Below are positions 35,350 to 45,293 of a DNA stretch of 64,000 nucleotides, piece by piece. A program made the translations under genes and the position numbers. Each line of letters starts with the position of its first letter. The first letter of the stretch is position 1. The notes below the pieces were generated by a model. It was not told the origin of the DNA and did not search any database. It was given only the letters and a program-made list of their open reading frames with translations. Source of the stretch: Phocaeicola sartorii JCM 17136 = DSM 21941 (GTDB lineage: Bacteria; Bacteroidota; Bacteroidia; Bacteroidales; Bacteroidaceae); the NCBI RefSeq assembly GCF_000614185.1, contig NZ_BAKM01000004.1, positions 1 to 64,000 on the forward strand, read 5' to 3'.

Positions 35350-38300
35350 CTATCGCTTGTTTTTCGTATTCTCCTTATATTCAGTCGGTGTCATTCCAAA
35401 ACGCTGTTTGAAACACTTGCTGAAATAACGGGGGTCATTAATCCCCACCATATAAGCAATCTGCGTCATATTATAGTCACCACTCTCTATCAATTGCGCA
35501 GCACGTTTCACACGCATCTCCTTAATAAATTCAATAGGTGCAAGTCCTGTCAGAGTTTTCAGTTTCTTGAAAAAGACAGAACGACTCACTGCAAGCTCCT
35601 GTACCAGATCATCCACAATCAAATCGCCGTTGTCCATATTCTTCTCCATCAATTCCGTCAATTTCTCCATAAACTTACGGTCATGCGAAGACATCTCAGG
35701 CTGTGCTTGCTGCTCTTCTTCAGGAACAGGCTGAATATTCATCAGATTCGCACAATACAATTGTTGCAACTTGACACGTTGCGCCAGAATGTTCTCCACC
35801 CTAGCCTTCAGATAAGTGGCGCTGAACGGTTTCGTTATATAATCCTCAACCCCCAGCTCCATACCTTCCAGTTTACTGTCCATATCCGTTTTAGCCGTCA
35901 GCAACACCACCGGAATATGACTGGTCACCATATTGGCACGTAAATCCTGTGTCATGGCAATACCGTCCTTTTCCGGCATCATGATATCACTAATAATAAT
36001 ATCCGGAACAAACTTCAACGCCTTGTCCAAACCTTCGTTTCCATTGGCCGCCTCTATGACATTGAAGTTTGAGATAAAAATACTACGCAAGAAGAAACGA
36101 AGTTCCAAATTATCTTCAACCAGCAACATCGTCTTGCTCTCAGTTCCTTTCTCCTCGTGTTCCCGGACAGGCTCTTCCACTTCTTCCGATCTCATTTCGA
36201 CAGAATCAGAGAGAATGAACTCCACATTCTCCGTATAATGCTCCTTACCTTTCAAGAACTCTACGGTGAAGCAGCTGCCTTCGCCTTCTTTACTATCTAC
36301 ACGGATAGTAGCCTTGTGCAACTCCACCAATTCCTTAACCAGAGAAAGGCCGATACCTGAACTTTGCTGATTGAACAGATTCTTGTCCAACAGGTTCTCG
36401 AAGCGGACAAAGAGGGAGGCTTTCTTGCTTTCAGAAATTCCTATACCTTGATCTTGCACACCAATCGCCACACTATGCTCATTTTCATGAATGAAAAGCG
36501 TAATCATCTTACCCTGCGGGGTATATTTAAAAGCATTGGAAAGTAAATTGAAAACAATTTTTTCCAACTTGTCCGCATCTACCCACAGTTTCAAGGAAGG
36601 CATCTCACTTTCGAATACAAAGTCAATATGATGCTCTTCGGCCAGCGATTCAAAGTTATCCATGATGTGGTGTACAAAAGGAACAATATCCATCTGCTCT
36701 ATACGCAACCTCATTTTATTTTTCTGTATTTTGCGGAAATCAAGAATCTGGTTCACCAGGCGAAGCATACGGTCTGTATTACGTTCCACTACACGCAACT
36801 GCTCGCGCACATCATCCGGCAAAGCCTTGTTTTTCATGACATATTCCACAGGACCTGCAATCAGCGTCAGCGGAGTGCGGAGTTCGTGAGAGATATTAGT
36901 AAAGAAACGAAGTTTGATATCGGAGACCTGCTGTTCCACAGACACTTCATGCTTCAAGCGATAAATAGTAAACAAAATATAGACTCCGGCAAACAGAATC
37001 AGCAAAAAAGCGAGAATATAAATCACCATCGCCCAAGCGGTTTCCCAAAACGAAGGTTGAATGGTAATTTTCAAACTGCGTTCGTTCTCCACCCACACAC
37101 CGTCACTATTAGTCGATTTAACCTGAAATACATAATCCCCTTTCGGCAGATTGGTGTATGTAGCGGTACGTTGTTTATCCACATAATTCCATTCCTTATC
37201 AAATCCGTGCAAACGATAAGCATAACGGATATTTTCAGGATAAATCATATCCAAGGCTGCAAAGGACAAAGTTACAATATTCTCCTTGTGCGAAAGTACC
37301 AGGTGTTCTGTATTATCAAGAGACTGTCGCAACAAACTGCCTGATACACCCGGAATCACCTCCTGATTGGATATTTTCAACGTTCCGAAAACAATGGATG
37401 GGACATAATTGCTTTTCTTGATATGTTCCGGTTCAAAATAAAGCATACCACGACTGGTGCCAAAGAGTAGGGTACTGGAACTAAGATTCAGCGATGTCCC
37501 CTCCTCAAAACGTATTTTGCCCCCAAAATCCCGTTCATTATAATTTTCAAAACGCTGTTCGGACGGAATAAATTTACTCAATCCGTTTTCCGTACTTATC
37601 CACAGATTCCCCGTGTCATCCTCTTCTACAGACAACAGGATATCTGAAGGCAGACCATCCTTCACGGTATAGGATTTAAATACCGCCTCCCCTTCCCCGT
37701 TCATGGAAACAAGCTGGTTAAGTCCTCCCCCAAATGTAGCCAGATAAACTTCTCCTTGTGAAGTGGTGACAACCCGATATACGTTATTGTTACTCAGACA
37801 ATTCATATCATCGGGAATACGTGCATGAAGATGGAAAACAATCGATTCGGGATCTTTAAAATCTTCTTTAAAACTAAGTGCGCCATCACTGCTTCCCACC
37901 CATATATTTCCTTTATTATCAGAAGCGATATGACGTACACGATAAAAACGGTCATACGGGAAACCTTTCAAATTGTTCCGGGAACTTATGAACACATATT
38001 TCCCTTCGGGAGTTTTCTGAATATAATTCAACCCTCCACCGAAAGTCGCCACCCAGATGCGTCCATGCTTGTCTTCGTGCAACCAGTAAACACTGTTATG
38101 GCTCAGGCTATAGATATCATCCTCATCATACTTGAACCGGGTGAACTTAAAATGCGCCCCCTCCTTCTCTGCCAGAACAATCCCGTCTCCTTTGGTAGCA
38201 ATCCAAATGTTTCCCCGGGAATCTTGCATGATATGGTAAGGGACTCCACTCAACGGTCTGCCAGATTTGGCTATAACCCCCTCCTCAGTCAAAATCCCCT

Positions 38301-39750
38301 GATAATTCAAATCGGAAGAATAAATTTCAATCTGGCCGTCCCGTTTCCCCATCCAGATGCGATGTTCACTATCTTCAAACAGCGCACGCACCGTATTGGC
38401 ATTCAAGTCATAGCCATGCCCCGTACGGGGATAAATATGAAACTGGCTTCCCAGAAATGTAATCTTCTCCAACCCTTTTGAATGGGTACATAACCAAAGA
38501 TTACCTTGCTTATCGGATAACATGGAATGCAGTTTGTTGGAAAAACGCCAATCCGGTGAATCGGGATCATTATAGAAAGGCAATAGCTTATCCGCCTCCC
38601 TGTCATACCAAGAGAGGCCACCGCCTTGCGGATGTACCCACAAATTACCGTTCAAGTTTTCACAAATATGAAAACTGGGATAGGAACGATCAGCGCCTCG
38701 TGGCTCCACTTGCATCTTTTCCTGCTTGAACACTTTCGTAAAAGGATTAAAATGACAAACCTCCCCCCATTCGGTCATCTCAAACCATGCCTCCTGTCTA
38801 CTGTCAACATAAACAGAACGAAAAGCGTCCGCAGGGAATTCGGGACAATTGGATTTATTATAGACTTTACACTCTTTTGTATCCGAATGGTACAATATCA
38901 ATCCTTCACGGGCAGTGGTTATTAATAATCCTATTCCTTTTATTTCATTGATAGCAACCACTTTATCCTTTACCGGAAGTTCCCAAAGACGAAAGATTTC
39001 ATTCTGCAAGGAATAACACCATATCCGCCCTCTGTCTGATCCAAAATAAAGTTCGTCTCCACCACTGCAAAAAGAGTAGAAAGCCTGTACGGATTCATCT
39101 TTACCCGATTGGATATTCACAAAATAAGAAACCGGTTCTTCCTTATCATCAGTAATCTTCAGCAAGCCGTTATTGGTAAGCAGCCACTCTTGATTGTGAG
39201 CGTCGCTAAAGACTTGATTAATGTGAGTGGCATTTCCTCCGTGACTATGAGTGGCATATACCCGGGTGGTTATGCTATAATCCTTCGGATTTGTTTTCAC
39301 CCGGACTGCTCCTTCATTTTCAGAAAGCAACCAAATGATACTGTCCGGCAATATTTTAATGGAAGAAAAACGCATGCCTTCCTCTTCTCCTTCGGCAGGA
39401 ACTTGTTCGAATTTCTCTGTTTTTTGATCAAAACGACATACACGATAATCATACGTTTGCAGCCAGATGTAATTATAGGGATCTACTTCCAACAGGTCCA
39501 CCCGGTTATTGGTCATCGTAATTTTATTCCCCTGTCTGGCCTTATAGACTTTGAAGTCATAACCATTGAACCGATTGATTCCATCCCAGGTCGAAAACCA
39601 TAATGCTCCATTGTGGTCTTGTACCATGCTCATGATGGAATTCTGAGACAAACCATTTTCTGAAGAATAATGGGTAAAGGTACAATTAGGCTGACTTTTT
39701 GCATAAAAAAAGAACAGCAGAGCAAATATAAATAGAATGTGCCTTTTCAT
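35350..39750 (-). CDS. Hybrid two-component system regulator (HTCS) of the pectin utilization locus
   Basis: One polypeptide of about 1466 residues that senses an oligosaccharide in the periplasm and regulates the locus. It has a signal peptide (MKRHILFIFALLFFFYAKSQ), two seven-bladed Reg_prop propellers (for example LFEDSEHRIWMGKRDGQIEIY, GNIWVGSSDGALSF), a Y_Y_Y domain (IRYAYRLHGFDKEWNYVDKQRTATYTNLPKGDYVFQVKS), a membrane helix at about 900-922, HisKA with phospho-acceptor His955 (ISHELRTPL), HATPase, a receiver with Asp1255 (IISDIMMPEKDG) and a C-terminal AraC-type HTH. ATG at 39750 is chosen for its clean signal peptide; ATG at 39765 is possible. Upstream lies the 22-bp tandem repeat array. 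Confidence 0.95.
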   Translation of the reverse strand: MKRHILFIFALLFFFYAKSQPNCTFTHYSSENGLSQNSIMSMVQDHNGALWFSTWDGINRFNGYDFKVYKARQGNKITMTNNRVDLLEVDPYNYIWLQTYDYRVCRFDQKTEKFEQVPAEGEEEGMRFSSIKILPDSIIWLLSENEGAVRVKTNPKDYSITTRVYATHSHGGNATHINQVFSDAHNQEWLLTNNGLLKITDDKEEPVSYFVNIQSGKDESVQAFYSFCSGGDELYFGSDRGRIWCYSLQNEIFRLWELPVKDKVVAINEIKGIGLLITTAREGLILYHSDTKECKVYNKSNCPEFPADAFRSVYVDSRQEAWFEMTEWGEVCHFNPFTKVFKQEKMQVEPRGADRSYPSFHICENLNGNLWVHPQGGGLSWYDREADKLLPFYNDPDSPDWRFSNKLHSMLSDKQGNLWLCTHSKGLEKITFLGSQFHIYPRTGHGYDLNANTVRALFEDSEHRIWMGKRDGQIEIYSSDLNYQGILTEEGVIAKSGRPLSGVPYHIMQDSRGNIWIATKGDGIVLAEKEGAHFKFTRFKYDEDDIYSLSHNSVYWLHEDKHGRIWVATFGGGLNYIQKTPEGKYVFISSRNNLKGFPYDRFYRVRHIASDNKGNIWVGSSDGALSFKEDFKDPESIVFHLHARIPDDMNCLSNNNVYRVVTTSQGEVYLATFGGGLNQLVSMNGEGEAVFKSYTVKDGLPSDILLSVEEDDTGNLWISTENGLSKFIPSEQRFENYNERDFGGKIRFEEGTSLNLSSSTLLFGTSRGMLYFEPEHIKKSNYVPSIVFGTLKISNQEVIPGVSGSLLRQSLDNTEHLVLSHKENIVTLSFAALDMIYPENIRYAYRLHGFDKEWNYVDKQRTATYTNLPKGDYVFQVKSTNSDGVWVENERSLKITIQPSFWETAWAMVIYILAFLLILFAGVYILFTIYRLKHEVSVEQQVSDIKLRFFTNISHELRTPLTLIAGPVEYVMKNKALPDDVREQLRVVERNTDRMLRLVNQILDFRKIQKNKMRLRIEQMDIVPFVHHIMDNFESLAEEHHIDFVFESEMPSLKLWVDADKLEKIVFNLLSNAFKYTPQGKMITLFIHENEHSVAIGVQDQGIGISESKKASLFVRFENLLDKNLFNQQSSGIGLSLVKELVELHKATIRVDSKEGEGSCFTVEFLKGKEHYTENVEFILSDSVEMRSEEVEEPVREHEEKGTESKTMLLVEDNLELRFFLRSIFISNFNVIEAANGNEGLDKALKFVPDIIISDIMMPEKDGIAMTQDLRANMVTSHIPVVLLTAKTDMDSKLEGMELGVEDYITKPFSATYLKARVENILAQRVKLQQLYCANLMNIQPVPEEEQQAQPEMSSHDRKFMEKLTELMEKNMDNGDLIVDDLVQELAVSRSVFFKKLKTLTGLAPIEFIKEMRVKRAAQLIESGDYNMTQIAYMVGINDPRYFSKCFKQRFGMTPTEYKENTKNKR

Positions 39751-39847
39751 TTCGTAGATTTTCATATATATAGCATGACAAAAGTACATAAAAAGCAAGA
39801 TATACCGATGTACGAGTCACTAAAAAAACAAAATAGTAAGGTGAAAA

Positions 39848-39931
39848 AAGTAAGTTAACTTCATGGACCAAGTAAGTTAACTTCATGAGCCAAGTAAGTT
39901 AACTTCATGGGCCAAGTAAGTTAACTTACTT
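39848..39931. repeat. Tandem 22-bp repeats (3.7 copies) with a palindromic core, upstream of the HTCS gene
   Basis: Units begin at 39848, 39870, 39892 and 39914, each with AAGTAAGTTAACTT followed in the first three by CATG(G/A)(A/G)CC. The core AAGTTAACTT is a 10-bp palindrome, so four palindromes are spaced by exactly 22 bases, two turns of the helix. The array lies about 100 bases before the HTCS start codon and 65 bases after the end of the esterase gene. A binding array for a dimeric regulator is the inferred role; a terminator function is the alternative. Confidence 0.85.
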
Positions 39932-39995
39932 TTCGAAGCCACATTTCTCTTGCTTTTCGCAAACCGGTTCCGTCCGATCATAAAAGATAATCCAG

Positions 39996-41725
39996 TTATC
40001 TTTTCAAGTTCTGCAACAATGCATTTCCATTTTTTACGGGGTTCCAGCCATCATCACCAGCCAGAATCTGCGCCTCTCCATAACCATCGGTATTCTTCAG
40101 TTGCTTTCCAAACGATGCGCGTTCACCCGTAGAGGCTCCTTCACCACGATTCTGATATTCGGCATAAAATGCTGTTTTCTCATTTTCCTTTTTGCCCCAG
40201 TTGTTCCAACCTGCCGGAAGGATATGTTTTCCTAAATCACAATGAATATAAACAGCTTGCGCATAAGGGCGCCAAGGACGGGACAAATACACCTTTCGAG
40301 CCTCAGCCGCACCCGTCAACTTACAATTGATGAATACATAGCCATATTTCTTTCCTTTATCCGTAGAAGGGGCAGTAACATACCCGTCTCCCAAACTATG
40401 AATGGTGCAGTCCTTGAACAATGCCGTAGACCAGCCAAAAATAAAATCCACCGTTCCTTCTATGTAACAACAATCGTAAAACTGACGGCTGTCTTTACCA
40501 TAAGTGTACAAAGTATCCTGATTTCCCAAAAAACGACAGTTTTTGAAATAAGCGCGGTCTCCGCTGACAAAACAAGCTACTGCCTGCCCCACTCTGCCGG
40601 CACTGTTCTCGAAAGTAATATTCTCGGCATAGAAATCGGGAGCATAGATATAACAGGTTGATGAACCAGAGGTAGACATTTCTTCTCCAAAATAGTTCTT
40701 TTTAGAAGCAAAATCATCATTTGTCAGAATTGCTCCGTCCTCGCCTATCAAAGATATATTAATCTTGCTTTCAGGAATAACCACTTTCTCCTTATATACC
40801 CCTTTACGGACTAGAATAGTAGTGCGTCCTGCTTTACGAAAATCGGGAACAGCATGGATTGCTTCCTGAATGGTAAAGAAATCACCACTGCCATCTTTTG
40901 CCACAACAAAATCATAATGACGAACAAAAGGCGCCAATGCAGGAACCTTTTCAGCTATAGCGTCCACTGTCAGACCGGCAATGGTACGTGCCCCATATAC
41001 ATTCAAGTGCGTATTATCCTCACGACCTTTCGGGCAAGCCGCACACACGCCTTCGGGTATCCACATGAATAATTTTTTTGAAGCTTCCGCTCCCATTCCC
41101 TGCACCAAATCATGTGTTATCTTGTTCATATCCACAAAAGGTACATCCAATTCTTTTGCCACATTGCGCGGAGAGTCCAAATATTTTCCATGAGTGTCAA
41201 TCAGCACTTCCCCATCCTGAGAAGCAGCATCCTTTGACAAATCCCTGCGCACATCATCTTCAGCCACCGCATTCTTATTATTCCGGAAATTACGACGGAC
41301 TATGGCATTAAACAAAACGGGAATTCCCCCTTTGGCACGCGTTTCTTTTACAAAACGACGTAGATTGGCATCAAAAGTAGATCCGGGATCAGTGTGGCGT
41401 TTCTCATCTGCTTTCTCATCATTATGCCCGAACTGGATAAAGACATAATCACCCGGCCTTACCTTATTAATTACTACCTCCCATAATCCTTCATCAATAA
41501 AACTTTTAGAACTCCGCCCATTCCTTGCATGATTTTCCACACGGATTTCTTCACTGAAATATCCCCCAGCACATGTCCCCAGCCACGTTCCTGATTGCCC
41601 CCTTCCAAAGGCTTGTTGGCCATAGTCGAATCTCCTATCATAAAAATAGTAATCGTACGGTCTGCCGTAAAGGCAGAAAATAACAACAAAGCAACAAGTG
41701 CCATCCATATTTTTAATCTCATCAT
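39996..41725 (-). CDS. GDSL acetylesterase (CE12-like) fused to pectin methylesterase (CE8), frame interrupted
   Basis: A two-domain secreted enzyme for removing acetyl and methyl groups from pectin. After the signal peptide (LKIWMALVALLLFSAFTA) comes an SGNH domain like rhamnogalacturonan acetylesterase: FMIGDSTMANK, FIQFGHNDEKADEK and DNTHLNVYGART. The second half is a right-handed beta-helix pectin methylesterase: VAKDGSGDFFTIQEAIHAVPD, CFLGNQDTLYTYG-type loop (CRFLGNQDTLY), YIEGTVDFIFG and YLSRPWRPYAQAVYIHCDLG. The frame breaks at the five-C run 41563-41567; a sixth gives WGHVLGGYFSEEIRVENHARNG and 576 residues. Four bases separate it from the upstream esterase stop. Confidence 0.92.
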
Positions 41726-41728
41726 TGT

Positions 41729-42889
41729 TTATTTTAAGTTTTTATTAAAGAACTCAAGTACATCTGCCTGTATCTCTTTGCTACAAAAATGTGGCAGGTC
41801 ATAGAATTTAGTACTCAGCAGATGTTCCACCGACTGATTTTTCCACACATCCTGCATGGTAGAGAAAGCGCTTTCAACTCCCTTTACAGGAAAAAGCTTG
41901 TCCCGTAAACCATTGATGAACAGCATCGGTTTAGGACAGGCAATAGATGCCACATGAGGATAATCCATCCAGTTCCGTATGCCGGGAATAATCATGGAAT
42001 AGGCAGAACCGCCTTTATTCTGATTATTAGTAAGCGTCATTAAACTATCCGTAGTATTCATCCAGCACACAGCAGCGCCTGCTTTCACCACATCTGTAGC
42101 AGCACTGATCATCCAGGCACGATGTGCTCCCATAGAAAATCCCATCGTACCTATCCTATCTTTGTTGACCATAGGCAATGCAGCCAAAAATTCAGCGCTA
42201 CGGATATCATCCCAAACGATCAAGGCTCCCCACGACATTCCCATCTGTAACATATTAGCCGCCAATGCTTGTTGCGAGTCATAACGTACTCCTTCCTTAC
42301 GTCCCCGTTCTCCCCAAAACAAAGCATCTACCGCAAGCACTACATATCCGTGGCTTGCCAGATAATCACCCACATACTGTTTGTCATAACATCTTTCCGC
42401 CCAATCGTCCGCATCAGCTGTCACAGACGCTTCCACACCAAACGGGCGCACCATCTTCTCTTTCCCTATCGAAAAATGGGCTCCATGATCGTGAAGCAAC
42501 AACACGGCGGGGAACGGCCCTTTTCCATCAGGAATCAACAGATAAGCGGGGACACGGGAATATTCCGACACATTGAACAGAATCTTTTCTGCCGTATATC
42601 CATTCCGCCGTTCCGTATCTATCACTTCTTTATCAAAAGCCGCCACAGGAGGAGCGGGTTGCATACAATCAAACAAAACTTTTCTAGCCCCCTCACGCCA
42701 TTTTTCGAAATTCCGGATAGAAGAGTTCCCCCATGCCATAGGATAAGTCAGACTTTCCTTCAATTTCTGATAAAACAACGGCATATCATTCTGCGTTTCA
42801 TAACGCATAGAAACGGTTTCCGCCTTTTCTTGAGCAGAAACCGTCAGACCTATCCCGAATAACAATAAACAAATTACTGTTTTCTTCAT
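41729..42889 (-). CDS. Secreted alpha/beta-hydrolase, probable carbohydrate acetylesterase
   Basis: A 386-residue secreted hydrolase (signal MKKTVICLLLFGIGLTVSAQ) of the Abhydrolase_7/acetyl-xylan-esterase-like group. The nucleophile elbow is GFSMGAHRAW; LLLHDHGAHF forms the oxyanion region, and the later acid and base candidates are NGLRDKLFPVKG and YDLPHFCSKE. Within this locus it most likely deacetylates pectin or its oligosaccharides; the substrate is inferred from context. It begins 20 bases after the end of the pectate lyase gene and is followed by the CE12-CE8 fusion, all in one operon. Confidence 0.85.
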   Translation of the reverse strand: MKKTVICLLLFGIGLTVSAQEKAETVSMRYETQNDMPLFYQKLKESLTYPMAWGNSSIRNFEKWREGARKVLFDCMQPAPPVAAFDKEVIDTERRNGYTAEKILFNVSEYSRVPAYLLIPDGKGPFPAVLLLHDHGAHFSIGKEKMVRPFGVEASVTADADDWAERCYDKQYVGDYLASHGYVVLAVDALFWGERGRKEGVRYDSQQALAANMLQMGMSWGALIVWDDIRSAEFLAALPMVNKDRIGTMGFSMGAHRAWMISAATDVVKAGAAVCWMNTTDSLMTLTNNQNKGGSAYSMIIPGIRNWMDYPHVASIACPKPMLFINGLRDKLFPVKGVESAFSTMQDVWKNQSVEHLLSTKFYDLPHFCSKEIQADVLEFFNKNLK

Positions 42890-42909
42890 AAACCTATACC
42901 TGACAAACT

Positions 42910-44523
42910 TTATTTTTCAAGGTAACTGATTAATTTCATCATATTGTCAATATATTCTCCTACAGAGATACATAATTCTCCGGTGGTACACGGATAAGGC
43001 GATGTATCGTGCTCGTCTCCTACAAAAGTAGTTGTATATTTCGTCTCCTCACTAGGACCTGAAACTGTATATGGCTTATACGGATTCGAGGTTGACTTTA
43101 AAGGAGAGAGCCAACAACCGTCCTTCGTCAGTGACTTCACCAATCCCCGGGCAACTTCTTCCGTTGCTTTTCCACGTAAACGAGTATAATATTTAGGTAG
43201 GGGAACCAATTGATCCTGCAAGAAAGGTGAATTCTTTGCCAACTCGGATACCGGGATTTTCTTCACCTCCTCATAACGACGACGCAGTTCACTCGGATTC
43301 ACAAAAGTAGCCGAATTATAATGGCCTATCGTATTTTCTATATTCTGATCAATATAATAAGCACCGTTTTTCACATTACTTCCCTTACGATGAACATACA
43401 GTGGCTTACCTGTATCAGGATCAACAAAACGAGGTACCAGAATAGCTTCCGGATTATTTGACTGACGCTTCCATTTCTTCACATCCGATTCCGGCAATTT
43501 CATTGATTCCAGAAAATGAATGGCAGCAGGAATACCCGACAGGAAACGAGTGTCAGCTGTAAGTTTATAATATTCCATCATTAAATTGATCAGACGGACA
43601 GTGGTACCGGTGTTCACACTGCGCGGTTCATAAGAACGGGCATGAGCCGGCTTCAAATCATCCACCGTGTATTGATCCGCCCAACCGGCATAAGGCTCCC
43701 CTTGTTGAAGAGAAATCATCAAGTACATGGCACGCATAATGGGTTCTTTCACCCCTTGCAGCCCCATCGCCTGATAACATTGAATCAAAAATTCGGTTGC
43801 ATCAGGAATCACATCATCATTCAAAGTGATGAACGACGAATAATCTTTCTTACCCTGGAAAGGATGATCATGCATCAATGGATAACGCTGGGGCCATCCA
43901 CCTACCGGATATTGACTTTTCAAGACAAAATCAATGGTTTTTTCCAAAGCCGGGCGGAAAGCAGCATCATTTTTCTCCACATACATACGAAGCAGGAACT
44001 TGGCAGCCTCCATAGTACCCGCATCATCGTAAGTCGCATTTCCATAATAATGTTGAAATTCCTCCAGACGCCAGCCATTTTTACCAACGGTATCATACCA
44101 GGACTTTAACGAGTTCTCTCCTGCGAAATCGAACACATAATTCCATCCGCCACATTCAAGCTGCCCCCAAATCAAGGTGTTAGCCACTTTTCTTGCAGCT
44201 TCATAATAATACTCATCCCCTGTAGCATGATAAGCATCAAGCAACAGATGACCCACAGAAGGAGTTCCCGGCGGCTGAATCCAAACCATTGTCCTCTTGG
44301 CTTCCATTTCTCCCCATGAACGGGACATATCCGGCAAATAATTCCATACGAAGCCACCATTATAACTCACCTTGTCCATCATGAACTGAGTGGCGGTTTT
44401 CATCGTATTTATAACTTGGTCATCTAATTTTTTATTAGTTTGAGCCATACCTACACAAGCAAGATTTGCCATACACAAGCAAAGGGCAATTCTTCCCCAT
44501 CTCTTCTTTAATGTGCTTTTCAT
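42910..44523 (-). CDS. Pectate lyase, polysaccharide lyase family 10 type
   Basis: Cleaves polygalacturonate by beta-elimination, releasing 4,5-unsaturated galacturonides. The protein (537 residues) has a signal peptide (IALCLCMANLACVGMAQ) and the mostly alpha-helical (alpha/alpha toroid) PL10 fold: SVGHLLLDAYHATGDEYYYEAARKVANTLIWGQLECGGWNYVFDF, YYGNATYDDAGTMEAAKFLLRMY, SQYPVGGWPQRYPL and TLNDDVIPDATEFLIQCY. ATG at 44523 is preferred; a TTG eight codons upstream is unlikely. It is divergent from the KdgF-like gene, which would act on its product. Confidence 0.88.
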   Translation of the reverse strand: MKSTLKKRWGRIALCLCMANLACVGMAQTNKKLDDQVINTMKTATQFMMDKVSYNGGFVWNYLPDMSRSWGEMEAKRTMVWIQPPGTPSVGHLLLDAYHATGDEYYYEAARKVANTLIWGQLECGGWNYVFDFAGENSLKSWYDTVGKNGWRLEEFQHYYGNATYDDAGTMEAAKFLLRMYVEKNDAAFRPALEKTIDFVLKSQYPVGGWPQRYPLMHDHPFQGKKDYSSFITLNDDVIPDATEFLIQCYQAMGLQGVKEPIMRAMYLMISLQQGEPYAGWADQYTVDDLKPAHARSYEPRSVNTGTTVRLINLMMEYYKLTADTRFLSGIPAAIHFLESMKLPESDVKKWKRQSNNPEAILVPRFVDPDTGKPLYVHRKGSNVKNGAYYIDQNIENTIGHYNSATFVNPSELRRRYEEVKKIPVSELAKNSPFLQDQLVPLPKYYTRLRGKATEEVARGLVKSLTKDGCWLSPLKSTSNPYKPYTVSGPSEETKYTTTFVGDEHDTSPYPCTTGELCISVGEYIDNMMKLISYLEK

Positions 44524-44661
44524 TGTTGTCTTAGTGTTTTGATTCAAATTTAAATATCATTATGAAGCAAAATAAGCCATTTTTCGGGGCTTGGATTTGT
44601 AATATTTGGTCTTTTCCTCGTATATTTTAATCACGGTGAACCACTCTCCCCATATTATTTA

Positions 44662-44669
44662 TATATTTG
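44662..44669 (+). promoter_or_regulatory. Promoter -7 box for the KdgF-like gene
   Basis: TATATTTG matches TAnnTTTG, 42 bases before the start codon at 44712. The -33 element is not clear. Confidence 0.4.
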
Positions 44670-44711
44670 AAGAAAAGTTTTAGTTATTCATTTTATATTA
44701 AATGCAAGATC

Positions 44712-45203
44712 ATGAATCGTAAAGTAAGAACCGCATTGTATGCTTGTGCCCTGATGGCACCATTGATACTGCAAAGCTGCAATGCACAAAGTGAAAAAAA
44801 AGAGAGCAACAAAGAGTGTACTGAAGAAACAAACAAAAACACTGAAAAAAAGGTTATGACAACAGGTAGTGAGAACTTCATCTTTGCAGAAGGCAAAGAA
44901 TGGGAACCTGCAGGCGAAGGTGTAGTGCGCCAGATCATGGGTTACAATGATGACATCATGGTCGTCAAAGTGAAATTTGAAAAGGGAGCTGTAGGAGCTG
45001 TTCATCATCACGTCCATTCACAAGTGACTTATGTGGAAAGCGGAAAGTTTGAGTTCACCATCAATGGCGTAAAGAAAATTGTATCAGCCGGCGACTGTCT
45101 GTATAAGGAACCGGATGCTGTGCATGGTTGTGTATGTCTGGAACCGGGTATGCTGATAGATTGTTTCAGCCCGATGCGTGCTGATTTCCTGGAGAAGAAA
45201 TAG
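44712..45203 (+). CDS. kdgF: KdgF-like cupin lipoprotein (unsaturated-uronate linearization)
   Basis: KdgF converts 4,5-unsaturated galacturonate to a linear ketouronate in pectin and alginate breakdown. The cupin motifs are clear: GAVGAVHHHVHSQVTYVESGKFEFTI with the metal-binding His and Gln, and AGDCLYKEPDAVHGCVCLEPGMLIDCFSPMRADFL. Unlike classical cytoplasmic KdgF it has an N-terminal lipoprotein signal (ALYACALMAPLILQSC, Cys23) and a linker rich in K, E and N, so it is probably anchored in the periplasm. Length 163 residues with the ATG at 44712; the upstream extension to 44667 is rejected because it would precede the signal peptide. Only plus-strand gene of the locus. Confidence 0.85.
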   Translation: MNRKVRTALYACALMAPLILQSCNAQSEKKESNKECTEETNKNTEKKVMTTGSENFIFAEGKEWEPAGEGVVRQIMGYNDDIMVVKVKFEKGAVGAVHHHVHSQVTYVESGKFEFTINGVKKIVSAGDCLYKEPDAVHGCVCLEPGMLIDCFSPMRADFLEKK

Positions 45204-45293
45204 GCATTCCATTATTCCATCCACTGCAGGGGCAGATTGCCGTGCTTTCAGGACCTTTAATGTGCTCCTACAGTGGAAATGGATGCTGTCTTT

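Noticed and set aside
39848-39931. CRISPR array
   Set aside because: Units are contiguous 22-bp tandem copies without unique spacers, and no cas genes are nearby.
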